Assembly: GCA_021199795.1 (NCBI GenBank)
Contig: JAJQHJ010000004.1
Coordinates: 295,082-359,081 of the forward strand
Reading direction: 5' to 3'
DNA from: Oscillospiraceae bacterium
GTDB lineage: Bacteria; Bacillota; Clostridia; Oscillospirales; Ruminococcaceae
Length of the DNA stretch: 64,000 nt
The position numbers were made by a program, and so were the translations under genes. Under the pieces are notes generated by a model. The model was given only the letters and a program-made list of their open reading frames with translations. It had not been told where the DNA came from and did not search any database. Below are positions 1 through 8,233 of this stretch, piece after piece (position 1 is the stretch's first letter; the number at the start of each line of letters is the position of its first letter).

Positions 1-541
1 AATTGCTCTTTCCTGCCAGCCTAAGATTCTTATCTGCGATGAGCCGACAACGGCACTCGACGTTACAATCCAGGCTCAGATTCTGAAGCTTATAAAGGAT
101 CTCCAGAAAGAGTTCCACTACACGATAGTATTCATCACCCATGACCTGGGAGTTGTTGCTAATATTGCTGACAGAGTTGCTGTTCTGTATGCAGGACAGA
201 TAGTAGAGCTCGGAACAGTTGAAGAGGTATTCTACGAGCCGAAGCACCCCTACACATGGGCACTTCTTTCGAGTCTTCCTCAGCTCACACAGAGAAACAC
301 AAAGCTCTATTCAATCACAGGTACGCCTCCGTCGCTCTATAACGAGGTTGTTGGAGATGCTTTTGCACCGAGAAACCCCTACTGCCTTAAGATAGACACC
401 CTTGAGGAGCCGCCGATGTTCAAGATCAGCGACACTCACTATGCAAAGACCTGGCTCCTGGATCCCGATGCTCCCAAGGTTGAAAAGCCCGACGCAATCG
501 ACGATATCCACGGCAAGCTCATCAGAGCATTCAACATATAG
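1..541 (+). CDS. Oligopeptide ABC transporter ATPase (OppD/DppD type), 5'-truncated
   Basis: Cytoplasmic ATPase subunit of a peptide importer. The gene enters from outside the window, so only the last 179 residues are visible, read from base 2. The first visible part is the Walker B region ([13 protein letters not shown]), followed by the H-loop (FITHDLG) and a C-terminal extension with [12 protein letters not shown] and a conserved APRNPYC cysteine stretch, which is the oligo_HPY tail typical of peptide/nickel transporter ATPases. It is followed after 12 bp by a second ATPase of the same family, so the two presumably form the D/F pair of one Opp-like transporter whose permeases and binding protein lie upstream. 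The family is certain; the substrate (di- or oligopeptide) is not. Confidence 0.93.
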   Translation, partial: IALSCQPKILICDEPTTALDVTIQAQILKLIKDLQKEFHYTIVFITHDLGVVANIADRVAVLYAGQIVELGTVEEVFYEPKHPYTWALLSSLPQLTQRNTKLYSITGTPPSLYNEVVGDAFAPRNPYCLKIDTLEEPPMFKISDTHYAKTWLLDPDAPKVEKPDAIDDIHGKLIRAFNI

Positions 542-553
542 GGGGTGTAGACG

Positions 554-1864
554 TTGGCAAAAAATAATAATATGACAGCAACACAGTCACATCTGCCAGA
601 GCATGGTCCTGTGGACGAAAGCGGCAGAGAAGTACTACTTTCCCTTAAGAACGTAGACATCACTTTCGGTAAGGGCGACAACGCCGTAAGAGCGGTAAAG
701 AATGCGAGCTTCGACATCTACAAGGGCGAGACTTTCTCCCTGGTTGGTGAGTCCGGCTCAGGTAAGACAACCATCGGTCGTGCCGTTATCAGAGTAAATC
801 CCTGCGCCGCAGGTGAAATCCTCTATAAAGGCGTACGAATTTCCGGAAAGATTCCGCATTCACTCGACCGTGAGGTCATAAGAAATATCCAGATGGTATT
901 CCAGGATCCTGCTGCATCCCTTAATGAGCGTGCAACTGTTGATTATATCGTATCTGAGGGTCTCTATAACTTCCACCTCTACGAAAACGAGGCGGACAGA
1001 GTCAAGAAAGTTGAGGATATAATCAAGGAAGTAGGACTTTTGCCTGAACATCTGACAAGATATCCGCATGAGTTTTCCGGTGGTCAGAGACAGAGAATCG
1101 GTCTTGCAAGAGCAATGGTCATGAAGCCTGAGCTGGTTGTAGCCGATGAGCCTATTTCGGCACTCGACGTTTCCATCCGTGCGCAGGTATTGAACCTCAT
1201 GAAGAAGTTCCAGGCTGAAGACGGTGTAACCTACCTCTTCATTGCACATGACCTCTCGATTGTAAGATTCATTTCCGACAGAATCGGCGTTATCTATAAG
1301 GGCGACATTGTTGAGATTGCGGACGCGGAGGAGCTCTTCAACTTCCCGCTTCACCCGTATACCCACTCGCTCATTTCGGCTATCCCGATTCCCGACCCGA
1401 AGCTTGAGAAGAACAAGGTCTTATACACCTACGATCCCTCCATCCATGACTACAGTGAAGACAAGCCCGAGCTTGTCGACATCGGTCATAATCACTTGGT
1501 CTATGGTAACAAGAAAGAGATCGAAGAGTACAAGGCATTAAGAGCTAAGGACGAGATTATCAAGTCGGTCACCATCCTCGAAGAGGGCGAGACCTACGAA
1601 CCCACCGAGCAGGAAATGGATGCCGCTGAAAAGGCTGCTGAAGAGCAGTTCCTCAACGCTCCTATCCACGACACCGGCTCAAAGGGATATGCAATTCTTT
1701 CGTTCTTCCTGCCGATATTAGGTATCATCCTTGGACTGATCTTCAAGGCTAACAGGCATTACCGCAACTGGAAGATGTGCCGCAAGGGAGCAATTGCAGG
1801 CTTCGCGGTGATTGGAGTTATACTTATCCTGTTCATCTTAATGCTAATTATGGCAATTATTTGA
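554..1864 (+). CDS. Oligopeptide ABC transporter ATPase (OppF type) with C-terminal membrane tail
   Basis: Second ATPase of the peptide importer. The start is TTG at 554, 6 bp after GGGGGTG. Visible parts: Walker [10 protein letters not shown] (about 65-73), Q-loop MVFQDP (about 114-119), signature SGGQRQRIG (175-183), Walker B LVVADEP (194-200), then the [12 protein letters not shown] peptide-transporter motif. At 436 residues it is about 100 longer than usual OppF. After an acidic linker the last 60 residues hold two hydrophobic helices (about 378-397 and 412-435) separated by a basic loop. This tail resembles small stand-alone membrane proteins rather than an ABC ATPase and would tether the subunit to the membrane. 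The ATPase call is firm; the role of the tail is unknown. Confidence 0.92.
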   Translation: MAKNNNMTATQSHLPEHGPVDESGREVLLSLKNVDITFGKGDNAVRAVKNASFDIYKGETFSLVGESGSGKTTIGRAVIRVNPCAAGEILYKGVRISGKIPHSLDREVIRNIQMVFQDPAASLNERATVDYIVSEGLYNFHLYENEADRVKKVEDIIKEVGLLPEHLTRYPHEFSGGQRQRIGLARAMVMKPELVVADEPISALDVSIRAQVLNLMKKFQAEDGVTYLFIAHDLSIVRFISDRIGVIYKGDIVEIADAEELFNFPLHPYTHSLISAIPIPDPKLEKNKVLYTYDPSIHDYSEDKPELVDIGHNHLVYGNKKEIEEYKALRAKDEIIKSVTILEEGETYEPTEQEMDAAEKAAEEQFLNAPIHDTGSKGYAILSFFLPILGIILGLIFKANRHYRNWKMCRKGAIAGFAVIGVILILFILMLIMAII

Positions 1865-1919
1865 CGCATCTTCGATGCGTCAAATAAGCAAGATTTTGCG
1901 ACGAGTCGCAAAATCTTGC
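1861..1919. repeat. Two adjacent perfect palindromes at the oppF stop codon
   Basis: The first has 10-bp arms TTGACGCATC/GATGCGTCAA (1861-1883) with a 3-nt loop and includes the TGA stop of the upstream gene. The second has 15-bp arms (1888-1902 and 1905-1919) with a 2-nt loop. Both are perfect. No T-run follows, so they are not classical terminators; they could protect the mRNA 3' end. Confidence 0.8.
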
Positions 1920-1996
1920 AGGTAGCATATGTTGACAGACTTGCGGGTAACAAGGTTAAATTTTAACGATAGCAACCGCAAATACGCTTAGTTAAG

Positions 1997-2038
1997 TCCG
2001 ACCCGTCCGGCATATTCGGACGGGTTGGATTGTTTTTT
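1997..2038 (+). terminator. Rho-independent terminator after the opp genes
   Basis: 13-bp stem (1997-2009 with 2017-2029, one G-U pair), 7-nt loop, then TTGTTTTTT. The ribosome binding site of the next gene begins directly after the T-run, so that gene depends on read-through unless it has a promoter inside the hairpin region. Confidence 0.88.
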
Positions 2039-2050
2039 AAGGTGGATTTT

Positions 2051-3286
2051 ATGGCAAAATCAAGAAAGCAAAGCATCTATCAACCTCCGAAAACGGTGGA
2101 AGTATCGTCAAGGTATGTCGGACTCCGGATTGCCGCAGTCGTCATACTCATATTGATTGCCGCAACCGCATTCGTTTATGGCTTCAATCAGCTCTTCTCG
2201 GCGTCGACCGGCTGGCAGGAGATAGAAGCGAATTCCTCCGACTATAACTGTTCTGAGGAGCTCACGTTCATATATAATATCGGCTCATCCGAGAGCGATT
2301 CCGCCACGGTTGAGAGAAAGGCTATTATCCGCCTCTACACCGAAGCCTGCGAGACCGCGTTCCAGCTCCTCAGTCCTGATGTCGAGATTGATAACCTGAA
2401 CAACGTCTGGTATATAAACAACCACCCGAACGAGGAGGTTACGGTCGACGAATTCCTCTATTCGGCACTTGAAACCATGCTTGATTCAGGCGGGAGACTT
2501 CTCTATCTTGCACCGATTTACTCTGAGTACCAGGGCATTTTCTTCTCAATTGAGGACTGGGAGGCGTCGGAGTTCGACCCACTCCTGAACGACACTGAGG
2601 CGGAATATTTCGCGGAGGTGCTTGAATTTACGAGTTCAAGTGAGCATGTGTATCTCGAACTTCTGGGGGACAACACGGTAATCCTGCACGTTTCTGATGA
2701 GTATCTTGAGTATGCCGAGGAAATGGGCATTGACGGCTTCATCGACTTCTCCTGGACAACCAATGCGTTTATCGTCGACTATATAAGTGATCTGATGATT
2801 GAAAATGGCTACACCCAAGGCATAATAGCGAGCTATGACGGATTTGCCCGGAACCTTGGCGGCTACGACGTAATATTCTCATACACTCTCTATTCGAGAC
2901 AGGGGACAACAATCTACTCTGCCGCCGACATGCTCTATGACGGTGCCCGCAGCTTCGCATATGCCCACGACTACCCGATCGACACCCTCGACTCCCAGCA
3001 CTATTACACCTATGAAACCGGCGAAATAAGAAACCCATATATCGATCCCACTGACGGTCTCTGCAAAGCCGCAACAGAAGACCTCGTTCTCTATTCGGAA
3101 GATGCAACCTGCGTCGACCTGATGCTGAGGCTGATTGATGTCTATATAGCGGACGAATTGGATGAGTCAAAGCTTGAAAGCCTGACCTCGGACGGAATCT
3201 ATGCCATCTATTATAATGGCTTCACCATCATGCATACCGAGGATGATGTCATGCTGGATGTCGCGGAGGGGTTTGAGGCGAAATAA
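2051..3286 (+). CDS. Membrane-anchored, degenerate ApbE-like protein
   Basis: 411-residue exported protein. Start ATG at 2051 with AAGGTGG 5 bp upstream. A basic N-terminus is followed by one membrane helix (about 28-50), so the bulk should lie outside the membrane. The order of weak motifs follows the ApbE FAD:protein FMN transferase fold: a region like the ApbE DxxxxAKGYxxD segment (here FIDFSWTTNAFIVDY), then NLGG, then IDPTDG, then a late Asp (CVDL). The AKG lysine and catalytic/metal residues are not kept, so transferase activity is unlikely. The ApbE relation is my inference from motif order. No functional assignment is made. It follows the opp terminator and precedes the HigBA pair. 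Confidence 0.6.
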   Translation: MAKSRKQSIYQPPKTVEVSSRYVGLRIAAVVILILIAATAFVYGFNQLFSASTGWQEIEANSSDYNCSEELTFIYNIGSSESDSATVERKAIIRLYTEACETAFQLLSPDVEIDNLNNVWYINNHPNEEVTVDEFLYSALETMLDSGGRLLYLAPIYSEYQGIFFSIEDWEASEFDPLLNDTEAEYFAEVLEFTSSSEHVYLELLGDNTVILHVSDEYLEYAEEMGIDGFIDFSWTTNAFIVDYISDLMIENGYTQGIIASYDGFARNLGGYDVIFSYTLYSRQGTTIYSAADMLYDGARSFAYAHDYPIDTLDSQHYYTYETGEIRNPYIDPTDGLCKAATEDLVLYSEDATCVDLMLRLIDVYIADELDESKLESLTSDGIYAIYYNGFTIMHTEDDVMLDVAEGFEAK

Positions 3287-3312
3287 AGTCTTGGAAATTT
3301 ATTTGAAAGCCA

Positions 3313-3341
3313 TTGACAATATCGGATATATCATGTATAAT
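3313..3341 (+). promoter_or_regulatory. Sigma-A promoter of the HigBA-type pair
   Basis: TTGACA (3313-3318), exactly 17 bp, TATAAT (3336-3341): full consensus. It lies 32 bp before the toxin start and fits autoregulated toxin-antitoxin operons. Confidence 0.88.
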
Positions 3342-3373
3342 GGTATTGTAGAAAGGGCTACGGGGGAATTGGT

Positions 3374-3736
3374 TTGGGAAAAGTAACGATTGAGTTTTAT
3401 GCACTGCCCGATGGAACTGAGCCGGCAAAGGAATTTATTCTGAGTCTTGATAAGAAGATGAGGGCAAAAATCATCTGCTCAGCTCAGTTGTTGGAAGCAA
3501 ATGGCTGGGAGGTAAGAGAGCCGACCTCAAAAAGCTTGGGTGACGGTATATTTGAATTGCGTGCGCAATTTGGAAATAATATATCGAGAGTATTGTATTT
3601 CTTTTTCATTGGAAACAAAGCAGTTTTGACCAACGGTTTTATCAAGAAAACGCAGAAAACACCTAAAAGTGAGATTGAGAAGGCAAAAAGGTATAAAGCC
3701 GATTATGAAAGCAGGGAGGCTAACAAAAATGACTAA
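3374..3736 (+). CDS. HigB/RelE-type toxin (Gp49-like, DUF891)
   Basis: 120-residue protein of the RelE/HigB mRNA-interferase superfamily. The start is TTG at 3374, 6 bp after GGGGGA. Typical features are the N-terminal EFYALPDG strand, the FELRAQFGNN-ISRVLYFF core and the basic NGFIKKTQKTPKSEIEKAKR helix near the C-terminus, all of which match the phage Gp49-like subgroup. Known members cleave mRNA in translating ribosomes. Its 3' end overlaps the next ORF by 8 bp, and the toxin-first order is the HigBA arrangement. The family assignment is strong; toxicity is inferred. Confidence 0.9.
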   Translation: MGKVTIEFYALPDGTEPAKEFILSLDKKMRAKIICSAQLLEANGWEVREPTSKSLGDGIFELRAQFGNNISRVLYFFFIGNKAVLTNGFIKKTQKTPKSEIEKAKRYKADYESREANKND

Positions 3737-4016
3737 CTTTGATGATTTCGTAAAAGAACAGCTCGAAGACCCTGAGTTCAGGGCGGAATATGAGGCTTTG
3801 CAGACTGAGTATTCGTTGATGCAAGCCATGATAGATGCTCGCCGTGAGAACGGAATTACTCAAAAGGAGCTTTCCAAGCGTACCGGAATATCGCAGAGCG
3901 ATATCAGCAAGTTTGAGGGCGGCGGAGGAAACCCGTCTATGAAAACCTTGAAACGTCTTGCTGCCGGCTTGGGTATGAGAGTAAAAATCGAATTCGTACC
4001 AGTGACAAAGGTATAA
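3729..4016 (+). CDS. HigA-type antitoxin, XRE-family HTH protein
   Basis: 95-residue DNA-binding antitoxin. ATG at 3729 follows GGGAGG by about 9 bp and overlaps the toxin gene by 8 bp. The second half is a Cro/cI helix-turn-helix (about 40-90): RRENGITQKELSKRTGISQS followed by DISKFEGGGGNPSMKTLKRL. The N-terminal acidic helix probably contacts the toxin. Antitoxins of this type bind their own promoter, here the perfect consensus site upstream of the toxin. A hairpin terminator follows directly, so the pair is a closed transcription unit. Confidence 0.92.
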   Translation: MTNFDDFVKEQLEDPEFRAEYEALQTEYSLMQAMIDARRENGITQKELSKRTGISQSDISKFEGGGGNPSMKTLKRLAAGLGMRVKIEFVPVTKV

Positions 4017-4022
4017 CACGTA

Positions 4023-4046
4023 AGCCTCCCGTTTGGGAGGCTCTTT
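4023..4046 (+). terminator. Terminator of the HigBA-type pair
   Basis: AGCCTCCC/GGGAGGCT 8-bp stem with GTTT loop (4023-4042) followed by a short T-rich tail. It starts 7 bp after the antitoxin stop. Confidence 0.78.
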
Positions 4047-4103
4047 CGTCATTTTGCCCACATCTGCGTTTTAATGTGATGAAAGTTCTTTGTGTTTGTA
4101 CGA

Positions 4104-4132
4104 TTGACAGTTGTATTTTGGTGGAGTATAAT
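4104..4132 (+). promoter_or_regulatory. Sigma-A promoter of serC-serA
   Basis: TTGACA (4104-4109), 17 bp, TATAAT (4127-4132). The predicted transcript starts near 4139 and has an 85-nt leader before serC. Confidence 0.88.
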
Positions 4133-4140
4133 ATATAGAA

Positions 4141-4209
4141 CGGTATTTTATATATTACCGACTATACTAAATCAGCTGGCTCAGGACTGCAAGTGCCCTG
4201 GGAACTGAT
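4141..4209 (+). promoter_or_regulatory. Structured serC 5' leader, unidentified
   Basis: Immediately at the predicted transcript start there is a hairpin CGGTA/TACCG (4141-4145, 4156-4160). A second two-tier hairpin follows: ATCAG (4171-4175) with CTGAT (4205-4209), then CTCAGG (4180-4185) with CCTGGG (4197-4202), capped by an 11-nt loop. It ends 2 nt before the AGAGG ribosome binding site. I do not recognise a known riboswitch class; it could be a translational control element for serine biosynthesis. Confidence 0.5.
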
Positions 4210-4224
4210 CAAGAGGTGTTTTTA

Positions 4225-5304
4225 ATGAGAGTTTATAATTTCAGCGCAGGTCCCGCAATGCTCCCGGAGGAAGTCCTTAAGCGTGCGGCGGACGAAATGC
4301 TTGAATATGGTTCAAGCGGACAGTCGGTCATGGAAATGTCACATCGCTCAAAAGAGTACGGCGAGATTATTTCAAGCGTCGAGGCAAAGCTCCGTGAGCT
4401 TATGGCTATCCCCGATAACTACAAGGTTCTGTTCCTCCAGGGCGGCGCATCAAGCCAGTTCGCAATGGTTCCGATGAACCTTATGAACAAGAATAACAAG
4501 GCTGATTTCGTTCTCAGCGGTCAGTGGTCAAACAAGGCTTATCAGGAGGCTTCCAGATACGGCAAGTGCACAGCCGTTGCTTCATCCAAGGACAAAGTCT
4601 TCTCATATATCCCGGAAATAGATGAGAGTAAGCTCGACCCCGAGGCTGACTATTTCCACATCTGCTATAATAATACTATCTATGGCACCAGATTCACCAG
4701 CCTTCCCGACACCAAGGGCGTTCCGATAGTTGCAGATATGTCATCCTGCATCCTCTCCGAGCCAGTTGACGTTTCGAAGTTTGGCGTTATCTATGCCGGT
4801 GCTCAGAAGAATATGGGCCCTGCAGGCTTGACTGTTGTCATCATCCGCGAAGATCTCATCGGCAACGCTATGGACATCACACCTACAATGTTCAACTATC
4901 AGATCCATGCTGACAATGGCTCTATGTATAACACTCCTCCGACCTATGGAATTTATATTTTAGGTCTCGTTCTTGACTGGGTCTCGCAAAAGGGCGGACT
5001 CGAGGCTATGAAAGAGATTAACGAGAAGAAAGCCAAGCTTCTCTATGATTGCCTGGATGAATCCAAGCTCTTCAAGGCTACCGTTTCCGGAAAAGATCGC
5101 TCCATTATGAACGTTCCGTTCGTAACCGGAAGCGATGAGCTTGACGCTAAGTTTGTTAAAGAGGCTAAGGCAGCTGGACTTATCAACATCAAGGGTCACC
5201 GCACTGTCGGCGGAATGAGAGCTTCCATCTATAACGCTATGCCTTACGAGGGCGTTGAGAAGCTCGTGGAATTCATAAGAAAGTTTGAGGCTGAAAATGT
5301 ATAA
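4225..5304 (+). CDS. serC: Phosphoserine aminotransferase
   Basis: Converts 3-phosphohydroxypyruvate and glutamate to phosphoserine and 2-oxoglutarate, the second step of serine synthesis; PLP-dependent, cytoplasmic. ATG at 4225 with AAGAGG upstream gives the canonical start MRVYNFSAGPAMLPEEVL and 359 residues, the usual length. Recognisable are the FLQGGASSQFAM phosphate-site loop, the NNTIYGT substrate segment and AGAQKNMGPAG, whose lysine should bind PLP. An in-frame GTG 9 bp upstream sits on the ribosome binding site and was rejected. It overlaps serA by 8 bp, so the two are translationally coupled. Confidence 0.96.
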   Translation: MRVYNFSAGPAMLPEEVLKRAADEMLEYGSSGQSVMEMSHRSKEYGEIISSVEAKLRELMAIPDNYKVLFLQGGASSQFAMVPMNLMNKNNKADFVLSGQWSNKAYQEASRYGKCTAVASSKDKVFSYIPEIDESKLDPEADYFHICYNNTIYGTRFTSLPDTKGVPIVADMSSCILSEPVDVSKFGVIYAGAQKNMGPAGLTVVIIREDLIGNAMDITPTMFNYQIHADNGSMYNTPPTYGIYILGLVLDWVSQKGGLEAMKEINEKKAKLLYDCLDESKLFKATVSGKDRSIMNVPFVTGSDELDAKFVKEAKAAGLINIKGHRTVGGMRASIYNAMPYEGVEKLVEFIRKFEAENV

Positions 5305-6457
5305 CGTACTGACTTTAAATAATATTTCGCCCTCCGGTCTCGACTGCTTCGACAAGGAGAAGTATGTTGTAGGCTCGGAAGCCTCTAATCCCGAAGCAAT
5401 TCTCGTTCGCTCGGCAAGTATGCTTGAATATGAGTTCGGAGATAAGCTCCTGGCAATCGCACGTGCAGGCGCAGGAGTCAACAACATCCCGATCGACCGC
5501 TGCTCGGAAGCAGGAATCTGCGTATTCAACACCCCTGGTGCAAACGCAAATGCGGTAAAAGAGCTTGTTCTTGCTGGACTTATCCTTAGTTCCCGCCGCG
5601 TTCCAGCCGCTATTGACTGGGCTAAGACCTTAAAGGGTCAGGGCGACGCAGTAGGGAAGCTTGTCGAAAAAGGCAAGGCTCAGTTTGCAGGTCCCGAAAT
5701 CTCCGGAAAGACTCTCGGTCTTGTTGGACTAGGAGCAATCGGAGCTAAAGTCGCTAATGCGGCACTGTCCTTAGGCATGAACGTAATCGGTTATGACCCG
5801 TTCCTGTCCGTCAATGCAGCTCTGGGACTCAAGCCGACTGTCAAGGTTGTAAAGACTCTTCAGGAAATCTATGCTGAGGCTGACTATATCTCGCTCCACC
5901 TACCATATAACGCAGAGACAAAGGACACCGTCAACAAAGAATCCATCAGCAAGATGAAGCACGGCGTCAGAATCCTCAACTTCGCAAGAGGCGAGCTTGT
6001 AAACACCGCTGACATCATCGAGGCTGTTGACAACGGCTACGTTTCGACCTATATCACCGACTTCCCGAATGATGAGCTTTTGTGCCACGACGGAATCGTC
6101 GCTATTCCTCACCTTGGAGCTTCCACTCCCGAATCTGAGGATAACTGCGCTTATATGGCTGCAGTTCAGCTTATCGATTATGTCGAAAAGGGAACCATCC
6201 ACAACTCTGTAAACCTCCCCGAGTGCGAGCTTGCGAAGACCGCCGACCACCTCGTCTGCGTCATCCACAAGAACGTCCCGGCAATCATTTCCCAGATCAC
6301 CTCGTTCATTTCTGCCGACGGCTGCAATATCGAGAATATCGCCAGCAAGTCGAAGAAAGACTGGGCATACACCATGCTCGACATCACCGGCGACACCACC
6401 GCCGCAGTCAAGGATATCGAGAGCATTGATGGAGTCGCCAGGGTTAGGGTGCTGTAA
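5297..6457 (+). CDS. serA: D-3-phosphoglycerate dehydrogenase
   Basis: Oxidises 3-phosphoglycerate with NAD, the entry step of serine synthesis. ATG at 5297 lies inside the end of serC, with GAGG 6 bp upstream; 386 residues. The Rossmann motif GLVGLGAIGAKVANAA sits near residue 140, the catalytic arginine in NFARGELVN and the catalytic histidine in IPHLGAST. The C-terminal 65 residues (from about 320, CVIHKNVPAIISQITSF) form an ACT domain, normally the site of serine feedback. The intervening ASB domain of long SerA enzymes is absent, so this is the short form. With serC it makes a two-gene operon closed by a terminator; serB is not in the window. Confidence 0.95.
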   Translation: MYNVLTLNNISPSGLDCFDKEKYVVGSEASNPEAILVRSASMLEYEFGDKLLAIARAGAGVNNIPIDRCSEAGICVFNTPGANANAVKELVLAGLILSSRRVPAAIDWAKTLKGQGDAVGKLVEKGKAQFAGPEISGKTLGLVGLGAIGAKVANAALSLGMNVIGYDPFLSVNAALGLKPTVKVVKTLQEIYAEADYISLHLPYNAETKDTVNKESISKMKHGVRILNFARGELVNTADIIEAVDNGYVSTYITDFPNDELLCHDGIVAIPHLGASTPESEDNCAYMAAVQLIDYVEKGTIHNSVNLPECELAKTADHLVCVIHKNVPAIISQITSFISADGCNIENIASKSKKDWAYTMLDITGDTTAAVKDIESIDGVARVRVL

Positions 6458-6472
6458 TCAGTAACAAATAAA

Positions 6473-6497
6473 GCCGTCCGATTTGGGCGGCTTTTTT
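6473..6497 (+). terminator. Terminator of serC-serA
   Basis: GCCGTCC/GGGCGGC stem (one G-U), 5-nt loop, then six T (6492-6497), 15 bp after the serA stop. Confidence 0.88.
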
Positions 6498-6509
6498 ATA
6501 ATTTTATCC

Positions 6510-6538
6510 TTGACAGAGAAAGTGTTCTGTGCTATAAT
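6510..6538 (+). promoter_or_regulatory. Sigma-A promoter of tRNA-Pro
   Basis: TTGACA (6510-6515), 17 bp, TATAAT (6533-6538), full consensus, 13 bp before the tRNA. Confidence 0.9.
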
Positions 6539-6551
6539 AATTGACGGTCTT

Positions 6552-6628
<77 letters not shown>

Positions 6629-6636
6629 TAAAAAAG

Positions 6637-6660
6637 AGCTGTCCTATTGGGCAGCTTTTT
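6637..6660. terminator. Bidirectional terminator between tRNA-Pro and the MATE gene
   Basis: AGCTGTCC (6637-6644) pairs with GGGCAGCT (6649-6656), one G-U, with T-run on the plus strand and A-run (T on minus) on the other side. The stop codon of the minus-strand MATE gene (6644-6646) lies in the hairpin, so the two convergent units share it. Confidence 0.85.
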
Positions 6661-8041
6661 TCATTATTCCACGGTAGATGACCAGGAAGCATATAAGGTG
6701 CGACAGCGTCGCCATTGTCCAGGAGATAGGGTAGGACAGGTAGAGAATCCTCAGACATGCGGCGGGGTCATCAAGGTGGGCGGCTTTATACTGTGCAAAG
6801 TAGGTGCTGATCCAGATGAGTCGAAATCCGCAGACGAACATTATCGTTGTGATGGTCGGGAGAACCGAGTGCCCGACGCCTCTTAAGAGTCCCACAAGAG
6901 TGTCCATTGTGCCGTCTAAGAAGTATGTGAACATGATGACCGACATTCTCACAACTCCGAAAGCAATCTCCTCCGAATTGTCGGTGTAGATGCCGAGCAG
7001 CCGCGTGTCGAACGCCTTTGCAAGAAGTCCCAAGCCCACTCCGACGAGCACGACAAAGCCCATGCACTCAAATGCGATTGTCTTGATTCGCTTATACTGC
7101 TTCGCGCCGTAGTTCTGACCGGTGAACGTGATCGACGCCTGATAAACCGAGTTCATCGCGGTGTAGATGAAGCCTTCGATGTTGGAAGCGGCACCGTTTC
7201 CCGCCATAGCTGCCGAGCCGAAGAAGTTGATTGATGACTGGATGATTACGCTTGAAATTGAGAATATCGAGCCCTGAATCCCTGCCGGGAGACCTATCTT
7301 GATTATCTCAAGAAGCTTTTTCGGGTAGATTCTGATTTTCTTTAAGTAGAGCCTGATTGCACCATCCGAGCGCATGAGGCAGACGGTGACGAGTACTGCC
7401 GAAATAACCTGAGAAATTATGGTTGCAAGTGCAACTCCGGCAACATCCATTTTGAAGCCGATGACGAATATGAGGTTCAGGATTACGTTTACAATTCCCG
7501 AAACGGTGAGGTAATAAAGGGGTCTTTTGGTGTCTCCAACAGCTCTCAGAACTGCCGCACCGAAGTTATAGAGCATGTTCGCCGGCATACCGATGAAGTA
7601 TATCTTGACATAAAGTGCCGACAGGTCGATGACATTGTCCGGCGAATCCATCCATACTAATAGCTGCCGGGAAGCGAAGAAGCCGAATATTCCGACTGCA
7701 ACTCCACAGACAAGAGCCGTTGCGATGGAGGTGTGCACGGTTTCGCTGACGTCTTTCATTTCCCCTGCGCCGAAATGCTGGGAGATAACGACCGACGTTC
7801 CGACAGACAGCCCCATGAAGACGTTTACTATAAGATTTATGAGAGCAGAAGTCGAGCTGACCGCCGCCAGGGAATTTTCGCTTCCCCAGTGACCTACAAC
7901 CACGATATCCGCGGCGTTATATAAAAGCTGAAGCATTCCCATGACCATCAGCGGAATCGTGAACCGGATAATCTTCGGCAAAAGCGACCCCGTGGTCATG
8001 TCCATGGTTCTGGAGCTCTCGCCCCGTTTTATTTTAAACAA
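6644..8041 (-). CDS. MATE family efflux transporter
   Basis: Multidrug and toxic compound exporter, a cation-antiporting membrane protein of about 12 helices; 465 residues, the usual length. Typical are the N-terminal TTGSLLPKIIRFTIPLM, VVGHWGSENSLAAVSST and the GLSVGTSVVISQHFGAG segments, and the internal repeat half starting near GLPAGIQGSIFSIS. The start is TTG at 8041, preceded by a strong AGGAGG at suitable distance; an in-frame ATG 12 codons later has no such site. It stands alone, convergent with tRNA-Pro. The substrate cannot be told from sequence. Confidence 0.94.
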   Translation of the reverse strand: MFKIKRGESSRTMDMTTGSLLPKIIRFTIPLMVMGMLQLLYNAADIVVVGHWGSENSLAAVSSTSALINLIVNVFMGLSVGTSVVISQHFGAGEMKDVSETVHTSIATALVCGVAVGIFGFFASRQLLVWMDSPDNVIDLSALYVKIYFIGMPANMLYNFGAAVLRAVGDTKRPLYYLTVSGIVNVILNLIFVIGFKMDVAGVALATIISQVISAVLVTVCLMRSDGAIRLYLKKIRIYPKKLLEIIKIGLPAGIQGSIFSISSVIIQSSINFFGSAAMAGNGAASNIEGFIYTAMNSVYQASITFTGQNYGAKQYKRIKTIAFECMGFVVLVGVGLGLLAKAFDTRLLGIYTDNSEEIAFGVVRMSVIMFTYFLDGTMDTLVGLLRGVGHSVLPTITTIMFVCGFRLIWISTYFAQYKAAHLDDPAACLRILYLSYPISWTMATLSHLICFLVIYRGIMKKAAQ

Positions 8042-8165
8042 GAGATATTCCTCCTAAACATCACTTTACAAACAACTAACAATATTACTCCATTTCACAC
8101 TCAATTTCAACTACATTTTCGACTTTTTCCTCACGAATTTTGCTGATTTCTCAGTTAAAAATCTG

Positions 8166-8194
8166 TTGACTTTGACCCCCAAATGCTTTATACT
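8166..8194 (+). promoter_or_regulatory. Sigma-A promoter of the glycosidase-thioesterase pair
   Basis: TTGACT (8166-8171), 17 bp, TATACT (8189-8194), 39 bp before the start codon. Confidence 0.78.
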
Positions 8195-8233
8195 CATATT
8201 AGAATTTTAGAACTCAAGCGAGGGAGATTTTTT

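Noticed and set aside
4171..4209. serC leader as a known SAM, glutamine, THF or glycine riboswitch
   Set aside because: None of the conserved core sequences of those classes that I know is present.
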